This document shows, piece by piece, positions 51,759 to 57,414 of a stretch of 57,414 nucleotides of DNA. The stretch is from Ulvibacterium marinum. Lineage in GTDB: Bacteria > Bacteroidota > Bacteroidia > Flavobacteriales > Flavobacteriaceae. Within the stretch, counting starts at the first letter, position 1; every line of letters starts with the position of its first letter. A program made the translations under genes and the position numbers. The DNA lies in contig NZ_RBCJ01000007.1 in assembly GCF_003626755.1 (NCBI RefSeq), positions 1 through 57,414 of the forward strand, in the 5' to 3' direction. The notes beneath the pieces are model-generated. The model was not told the origin of the DNA. It worked only from the letters and a program-made list of their open reading frames with translations, and ran no database searches.

Positions 51759-53072
51759 TCATTTGATATTATTTTTATGAACCTTGCCCTCCCTCATTAT
51801 AAACTCGACGTTTTCCAAAACAGTAATATCCTCCAAGGGATTTCCTTTAACGGCGATGATATCTGCCCATTTTCCTTCTTCGATGCTTCCAGTGTTATCT
51901 TCAATTCCTATAAGCTCTGCGGCGATAATCGTAGCTGATTTTATGGCATCTATTTCGGTCATTCCAGCTTTGACCATTAAATTGAATTGCTCTGCATTAC
52001 GACCGTGAGGGTAAATTCCGGAATCGGTGCCAAATGCCATTTTGACTCCTTCTTTATAGGCCAGGTTAAAATTATTGGTCAATTTTTCGTACATTTCTTT
52101 ATTATCTAAATCTATTTCCTTATCACTGTAATCTTGATCTTCTTCGAACAAATCCCAATGTGCAGCAAGTAAATCCATGGTCAGATACACTTTATGTTTT
52201 ATCATAAGTTCAATGCTTTCTTTGTCTAAAAAAGTTGCATGTTCAATGGAATGCACACCCGCTTTTATGGCGTTTTTTATTCCGTCTGCACCATGGGCGT
52301 GGGCGGCTACCTTGAGTCCTCTTTTTTCAGCTTCTTCCACCGCAGTTCGGATTTCTTCGAAAGTAAAAGAAGTTGCACCGGGAATGGTGCCGGTTGTACC
52401 AAAACCTCCCGTTGCCATAAGCTTGATTACATTAACACCGTTCTTGATGTGTTTTCTGACTTCCTTTCTAACCTCATTCTCCCCATCTACAACACTACCT
52501 GGATTTTGCCTAAGCTCTAATTGTGGACTCATCCAATTGCCCCATGCAGCATGCCCTCCAGTGATTGTCAAAGCGGCTCCGCTTACATACATTCTTGGTC
52601 CCTCGGTCCAATTTGAATTAATGGCATCTCGAAGGGCTACATCACTATAGTAATTCGCATGTAGGTTTCTTACGGTGGTAAAGCCTGCTTGCAAGGTTTT
52701 TTTTGCGTTGATCGCACCTAAAATCCCAAAAGAAGCTGCGGGTAACTCCCAGGCGTCAATACTCTTGTCATAATAATTATAGGTTAGATGGGCGTGACAG
52801 TCTATCAAACCAGGGAGAACTGTGTACTCTGACAAATCGATAACGTCGTTGTATTTCGTCTTTTCGCTGCCCTTATCAATTTTTACTATTTTCTTCTTCT
52901 CGATGACCAAAAGAACATCATTGACAACTCGCCCCTTTTCAACATCTATCATTACACCTGCATGAATAACTTGGGCATTGTTCGATTTAAGGGATTTACC
53001 TTGCTGAGGAAATATTTGGATACTGAGGACTAGGATAAAAAATAAAAGCGAAAAGATTCTGTTGTACCCCAT
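51759..53072 (-). CDS. Secreted amidohydrolase
   Basis: 437 residues from the ATG at 53072, which opens a signal peptide (MGYNRIFSLLFFILVLSIQI). The upstream in-frame start at 53144 adds 24 residues and spoils it. The fold is the same as its neighbour: LPGLIDCHAHLTYNYYDKSI, ALTITGGHAAWGNWM, KVAAHAHGADGIKNAIKAG, HSIEHATFLD, FGTDSGIYPHGRNAEQF. These are the H-x-H, carboxylated-Lys/His and Asp positions of the prolidase-like amidohydrolases. It probably degrades peptides or amides outside the cytoplasm. Co-transcribed with the lipoprotein amidohydrolase. Confidence 0.87.
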   Translation of the reverse strand: MGYNRIFSLLFFILVLSIQIFPQQGKSLKSNNAQVIHAGVMIDVEKGRVVNDVLLVIEKKKIVKIDKGSEKTKYNDVIDLSEYTVLPGLIDCHAHLTYNYYDKSIDAWELPAASFGILGAINAKKTLQAGFTTVRNLHANYYSDVALRDAINSNWTEGPRMYVSGAALTITGGHAAWGNWMSPQLELRQNPGSVVDGENEVRKEVRKHIKNGVNVIKLMATGGFGTTGTIPGATSFTFEEIRTAVEEAEKRGLKVAAHAHGADGIKNAIKAGVHSIEHATFLDKESIELMIKHKVYLTMDLLAAHWDLFEEDQDYSDKEIDLDNKEMYEKLTNNFNLAYKEGVKMAFGTDSGIYPHGRNAEQFNLMVKAGMTEIDAIKSATIIAAELIGIEDNTGSIEEGKWADIIAVKGNPLEDITVLENVEFIMREGKVHKNNIK

Positions 53073-53409
53073 AATAGAATATTTAGAATTTATATTCTTG
53101 GGGGAAGTATATTTTAAAAATAATGAATTAGCGTTTGTTTCCATAAAATATTTTATACTTAGGCCCCTAGAGTGTATAACTGGTATCAGATATCAATAGC
53201 TTATCTCCAAAACGACTTAATACATGCAAACATGCTATAAGGCCATTTCGGAAACTTTTGTTTTTCCATTTCTTAAGATATCTATTAAACGAGTAGTTAA
53301 TAAAAGTGAAAAGAAATAGTACCGAAAAACCTTCGTTTTCTGGGATATCAATACGGAAAAGTGTTTTGTTCAAGAAATCCTGCCATCGGGCGATAATTAA
53401 TTCAGGGGC

Positions 53410-54894
53410 CTAATTCCCGCGTAATTTTTCAAGCATTCTTTTTACCCTTTTATTCCCTTTATCAAGCTCTAGGGATTTGCCGTAATGTTCAATGGCCAGT
53501 TCTTTGTTCCCATTTAGCATATAGGCCTCCCCTAAATCATCAAAGACCTTGGCCGAATTGGGGAAAGCTTCCACGTTGAGTTTATAGATTTCAATGGCCT
53601 CCTCCATATGATCCGATAATACCAGGCCATATCCTAACTTACTGAATTCATAGATAAATTCCCGCTCCCCATATTCATCGAGTTTTGTTTCCTTTAGTTC
53701 CAGGAATTTTTCCCTGGCAGCGTCAATTCCTTTTTGCCTTAGAACATCCGCAACCATATTTTTTACCTCCAGCTCGGGCAGGTCATAGGGCCTGTCGTAT
53801 AGAATGCTCCTGATCCTATTCCTGATAAAACCTAATTTGGCCTCATTTGTATTGGTCAATAGAATAATCAGATTTTTATCATCGATAGATCTGAATATCA
53901 AGGTATTGAACCCGACATTTGACCCGCCATGCTCCATAAAGGTCAGCAATTCCTTCGTATTCGGATTTTCCCATTCCCATATCCAGAACCCATAACCATA
54001 TTCGTTCTTATATGGGGTGCGCATTTTTCGCATCAACGAGTCCGCCACAAGTTCATCGGTGTAGAGCGCTTGGTCCCATTTGTAAAGATCGTCCAAGGTT
54101 GAGTAGATGCCACCGCTTCCCAGCGAAATTGAATTATCGAAATAAATGGGATTGATATACCCGTCAAGCGGGGCCCAACGATATCCACTGGCATAATCCT
54201 TTACGACCGTTTTACTGGAAGCATAACCCGTATCCTTCATACCCAATGGACCCAATAGCGTTTTCAAGGCCATTGCATATGAAGTACCGGTAACCTTTTC
54301 GATAATGGCCGCCAATACCGAATACCCCGTATTGCTATAACCGAACTTAGAACCAGGCCTGAAATCCAGTTCGAGAGATTGGAAAGTACCTAACAGTTCC
54401 TTGGTCGTAAATTGCTTATGGGCATATGCACTATCAAAATCCGGGAAATTGGTTATATCGGGGATCCCGGAGGTATGATTAAGAAGTTGATGAACAGATA
54501 TTTCCCTACCTACAGGTTTTGGATAATAATCCAAATAGTCGGATATTCTGCCCTCTAATTTGATCGAGCCCTCGTTTACCAACTTCAAAATAAGCATTGC
54601 CGTAAATTGCTTGCTAACGGAGGCCAAAAGAAATTTAGTCTCCGAACTATTCGGAACCTCCCATTCCATGTTGGCAAGACCAAAACCCTCTTTAAATATG
54701 ATCTCCCCGTTCTGGGCAACCAGAACAGCTCCATTGAACTGGTCGAGCTCGTGATAGGCCTTCATCAGTTCATCGATTTTATCTTTTTTTGATTGACCTG
54801 AAACAGCGATAAAAATGAAAAAGGAGAAAATACTTAGGAGCAATGAACGATCCGTTCCAAGAAAATCCATATTCAAGAATTTTAAAGTGTTCAC
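53410..54894 (-). CDS. Serine hydrolase of the beta-lactamase class C fold with C-terminal TPR
   Basis: 494 residues (an alternative start 8 codons later is equally good). It has an N-terminal hydrophobic export signal (LLLSIFSFFIFIAVSGQ), the catalytic S-x-x-K (LLASVSKQFTAM), Y-x-N (FGYSNTGYSVLA) and the third motif EHGGSN. The C-terminal about 120 residues form TPR-like repeats (EAIEIYKLNVEAFPNSAKVF; LAIEHYGKSLELDKGNKRVK). It is probably a periplasmic esterase or D-aminopeptidase-like enzyme; activity against beta-lactams cannot be inferred. The TPR part could bind a partner. Confidence 0.87.
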   Translation of the reverse strand: MNTLKFLNMDFLGTDRSLLLSIFSFFIFIAVSGQSKKDKIDELMKAYHELDQFNGAVLVAQNGEIIFKEGFGLANMEWEVPNSSETKFLLASVSKQFTAMLILKLVNEGSIKLEGRISDYLDYYPKPVGREISVHQLLNHTSGIPDITNFPDFDSAYAHKQFTTKELLGTFQSLELDFRPGSKFGYSNTGYSVLAAIIEKVTGTSYAMALKTLLGPLGMKDTGYASSKTVVKDYASGYRWAPLDGYINPIYFDNSISLGSGGIYSTLDDLYKWDQALYTDELVADSLMRKMRTPYKNEYGYGFWIWEWENPNTKELLTFMEHGGSNVGFNTLIFRSIDDKNLIILLTNTNEAKLGFIRNRIRSILYDRPYDLPELEVKNMVADVLRQKGIDAAREKFLELKETKLDEYGEREFIYEFSKLGYGLVLSDHMEEAIEIYKLNVEAFPNSAKVFDDLGEAYMLNGNKELAIEHYGKSLELDKGNKRVKRMLEKLRGN

Positions 54895-55091
54895 TTTAAA
54901 GATGGTGATCGCATCTAGTTGTTACAGTTGAACATCCATATTGTCCTGCTTCTTGCACTTTGTAGAATGATTCCCGGAAAGCCTTGGGTTTAAAGAACTA
55001 TTAAAACTACATCTATAGATAGATATTGATTTCAACAACTATGCTCGATTTAATGCAATATTTACTCTGAAAGGATTTTTTGAGTTTCTTC

Positions 55092-56198
55092 CTAATCCAT
55101 TAAATATATTTTTGAAATATTATCTACTAAATCATGGGTGTAGACCCCAGATAGATTCACAAAAACAACAATTGCCATATCATCCTTTGGATAGATTCCG
55201 AAAGCAGCTCGTCCTCCTCCAATTGGCAAAACTCCGGGATGCTTTTCTCTATTCATTACGGGCCAGCCTAAGGCATAAGCATTCAAAATACCACCAAATC
55301 CTTCATACTTCCCATTGTTCAATTTAACCGGTTGCCACATAGTTCGTAAACTGGTTTTATCTTCCAGGAATTTACCCGTTTGTAAAGCAACAATCCATTT
55401 AGCCATTTCGTCAGCAGAACTGAAGGCTCCGGCATCTGCCCTAAGTGTTGTGGGAAACTCTTCGCTAACTTCCAACAGATGTTCGCCTTGCACATATTCT
55501 CCAACCGATTTGTCGAGATAATAATAAGAATATGTCGGACTTTTGTTATCAACAACGTCAAATGAGTTGCCGAACGTTGTCCTGTCCATTTTAGCAATGT
55601 CAAATTGATTTTTCTTTATGAATTCCTCGAAAGTACTTTCGCCATATCTCTCAATGAGCTTTTGAATTAGAAGATAGTTTGTGGCACTATAATTAAATTC
55701 TTCGCCCGCTTTAAAACGCAAAGGCATTTTTTGCACTTTAATCCATGCCGAATCTTGACCTTTTCCACCAATTAATCCTTCAGAATCCGGGTCTTCAATA
55801 TCAGGTAATCCAGAGGTATGACTAAGTAATTGCTTTATTGTGACTTTTCCCCAATTTTTAGGAAGTCCGTTTAAGTGCATTGATATAGGGTGGTTAATTT
55901 TAAAGTACCCTTTTTCGATTAATTGCATTACCGCAGTGGAAGCAAAAACCTTGGCTATAGAATTAATTGAAAAAATGGTCTTTTCATTTACTTCGACCTT
56001 AAATGGAACGTTTGCAAATCCCAAACTTTTAGATAATATGATTCTATTATTCTTAATCACTGCAACTTGCAACCCAGGGATTTTCTGATTTACCATTTCT
56101 TTTTGGAGATATTCAACTACCTTCTCATTATAATTTTGAGAAAGACAATTCCCATGAAATAGAAAAATGCATAACGTTGTCCACAACAATTTTTTCAT
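55092..56198 (-). CDS. Serine hydrolase of the beta-lactamase fold with atypical motifs
   Basis: 368 residues from the ATG at 56198 (MKKLLWTTLCIFLFHGNCLS signal peptide). The frame extends 4 codons upstream. S-x-x-K is present (INSIAKVFASTA) and HTSGLPDIED is typical of the family. The second motif reads YSATNYLL where Y-x-N is usual, and the third reads LPIGGGRAAF where H-x-G is usual, so catalysis may be altered. It is next to the AraC-type regulator gene on the same strand. Likely a periplasmic esterase or peptidase-like protein. Confidence 0.83.
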   Translation of the reverse strand: MKKLLWTTLCIFLFHGNCLSQNYNEKVVEYLQKEMVNQKIPGLQVAVIKNNRIILSKSLGFANVPFKVEVNEKTIFSINSIAKVFASTAVMQLIEKGYFKINHPISMHLNGLPKNWGKVTIKQLLSHTSGLPDIEDPDSEGLIGGKGQDSAWIKVQKMPLRFKAGEEFNYSATNYLLIQKLIERYGESTFEEFIKKNQFDIAKMDRTTFGNSFDVVDNKSPTYSYYYLDKSVGEYVQGEHLLEVSEEFPTTLRADAGAFSSADEMAKWIVALQTGKFLEDKTSLRTMWQPVKLNNGKYEGFGGILNAYALGWPVMNREKHPGVLPIGGGRAAFGIYPKDDMAIVVFVNLSGVYTHDLVDNISKIYLMD

Positions 56199-56292
56199 TT
56201 TAAGTCTCAATTATAAGTTTACAATAGCAAACTTAATTATTGCTGCTAGGGTAAAATAGTACGGATTTAGTCGTTGATCCAAAAAATCGACC

Positions 56293-57096
56293 TTAGTATC
56301 TTAACCTATAGTTTTTGGGAGAAACGCCAATAATTTCCTTGAAGGTTCGGGTGAAATGGCTTTGATCAAAAAAGCCGCATTCCAATGCTATTTCACACAA
56401 AGATAATTCTGAAGATAAAATCAAAGGTAGAGTCTTCTGTACCATTAATTTTCGTTTGTACTGTCCAAGTGTACAGTCAAAATATATTGGGAATAGCTTA
56501 GAAAGGGTTACAGGATGCAATTTGCAAATACTAGAAAGCTCATTTAGTGTGAGTTTTCTATCCAAGTTAGAACGCAAATACTCATCTATAATTGAAACCC
56601 ATTTTGGATTGCGTTTAAGCGACTGATCAATAAATTTGGGAGAGGTTAATTTGAGAAAAAGCATTTGGATAGAGAGGTCCGAAAAAGCATCATTTACCAA
56701 AAGTTCCTTATAAACTTTTAATAAGAGAAATCTTGACTCCGGATTTTTGCTGACCGAAGCCTTAACGCGATTATTTGACAAACCGTAACTGTCGAGGAAA
56801 GCTTCATTGAATTCTAAATTTATCCGCTTTGAATCCTTTGCAACTTTTATTACTTGGTGTTTTTCACCGGCATTGTAATAGGTAAGATCGCCGGGTAATA
56901 GTTCATAGTCAAACTTCTTTTTTTCCATGCACCCACCGTTTATCATAAAACTAAAATGTGCATTTTTATGTACGTGAAGTTTATCATTGTAATTATCCCG
57001 ATTATACTGTGTTAAACTGACCGTATAATTCTGGCCGGATTTTGAATATAAAATATTACCAGAATACGCGCCTTGGTACATAGTTTCCTTAATCAT
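56293..57096 (-). CDS. AraC-family transcriptional regulator
   Basis: 267 residues. The N-terminal cupin-like sensing part (about 25-115, HKNAHFSFMINGGC, GDLTYYNAGEKHQVI) is followed by a two-HTH AraC domain at about 170-265 (LDRKLTLNELSSICKLHPVT; CEIALECGFFDQSHFTRTFK; IGVSPKNYRLRY). It binds DNA as a regulator, probably of the adjacent serine hydrolase genes on the same strand; the inducer is unknown. Confidence 0.9.
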   Translation of the reverse strand: MIKETMYQGAYSGNILYSKSGQNYTVSLTQYNRDNYNDKLHVHKNAHFSFMINGGCMEKKKFDYELLPGDLTYYNAGEKHQVIKVAKDSKRINLEFNEAFLDSYGLSNNRVKASVSKNPESRFLLLKVYKELLVNDAFSDLSIQMLFLKLTSPKFIDQSLKRNPKWVSIIDEYLRSNLDRKLTLNELSSICKLHPVTLSKLFPIYFDCTLGQYKRKLMVQKTLPLILSSELSLCEIALECGFFDQSHFTRTFKEIIGVSPKNYRLRY

Positions 57097-57414
57097 CTTT
57101 TACTATTCTATTTCTAATTTAAAACTTATACTTAAGACGACTCTTATCAATTATTGTTACCGTAGAAATAAATACGTAGTGGTTCTTATTAAATGGCTAC
57201 TTTTTAAGACAGATTGAGAAAAACAATATAGTCTTATTAATTGTTCGTGGCCGTTGCAGAAGTGGTCCGTGAACAAGATAGGATGCACTCAGGCCATTTT
57301 CATGGAGTCTTAATAAGAACCTGTCTTGGTTGGATCTGCTGGTAAAAAGCAATCAGGTCGACTTGTAGGGTGTCCACAATGGTCCTTAAATTGCCCATTG
57401 AGGGTCCCTTTCCC
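57097..57414. other. Right-edge region, no assigned gene
   Basis: No complete gene seen. On the minus strand a frame is open from the right edge to TGA at 57302-57300 and reads ...MGNLRTIVDTLQVDLIAFYQ...; it may be the C-terminus of a gene outside the window, but 37 codons are too few to judge. Confidence 0.35.

Noticed and set aside
53167-53373. 68-codon minus frame between the amidohydrolase and the serine hydrolase
   Set aside because: No family resemblance, low-complexity start, no promoter; could be a decayed fragment but cannot be supported.

Overview
The window looks like a chromosomal segment of a gliding marine member of the Flavobacteriaceae (Bacteroidota). Evidence: gldF-gldG, a secreted protein of the gliding/T9SS surface-protein type, Bacteroidota YD-repeat (RHS) proteins, -7 boxes of the TAnnTTTG type, and a housekeeping set (purC, phoH, dnaN, mnmE) with flavobacterial sequence character. 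The genus cannot be fixed from the sequence alone.

Layout. (1) 1-1769 (-): N-terminal 589 codons of a large secreted PKD/repeat protein, cut by the left edge. (2) 2236-20214 (-): a polymorphic-toxin locus. Read in transcription order it has a fibre-like protein, an SpvB/RHS-like protein, and a full-length RHS toxin (15416-9552) with its immunity gene. Then come orphan RHS C-terminal cassettes without proper starts: a GIY-YIG nuclease plus immunity gene, a JAB-like tip on a doubled RHS core plus lipoprotein, a start-less tip plus lipoprotein, and finally two lone immunity-like genes. About 180-bp separator repeats with a strong hairpin lie between units. A REP-associated tyrosine transposase broken by a 5-bp duplication, flanked by inverted REP hairpins, sits in the array. 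(3) 20869-32276: core chromosome with a cNMP/CBS/DUF294 protein, a DnaQ-like exonuclease, purC-phoH, a SAM hydroxide adenosyltransferase, a monooxygenase, gldF-gldG, dnaN, a DUF4870 protein and mnmE.

(4) About 32277-50300: an integrative mobilizable element directly behind the mnmE stop codon. A tyrosine integrase marks the left end. The cargo is a seven-gene copper/silver operon on the minus strand (HYC_CC_PP protein, CusA, CusC, metal-binding lipoprotein, acetolactate-decarboxylase-like lipoprotein, CopA ATPase, CusB) and a divergent mercury-type operon (ArsR regulator, MerTP, GDCCVxC protein, CDF-like transporter). A mobilization module (HTH/excisionase-like protein, MobC-like, relaxase, membrane accessory protein) forms the right part. 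No conjugation pilus genes are present, so transfer would need a helper.

(5) 50366-57096 (-): two secreted amidohydrolases, two secreted serine beta-lactamase-fold hydrolases and an AraC-type regulator, probably chromosomal.

Most notable points: the orphan toxin-cassette array with its hairpin separators and recombination scars; the acetolactate-decarboxylase-like lipoprotein inside a copper operon; and an apparently leaderless ArsR gene whose 13-bp perfect inverted repeat overlaps its -7 box.
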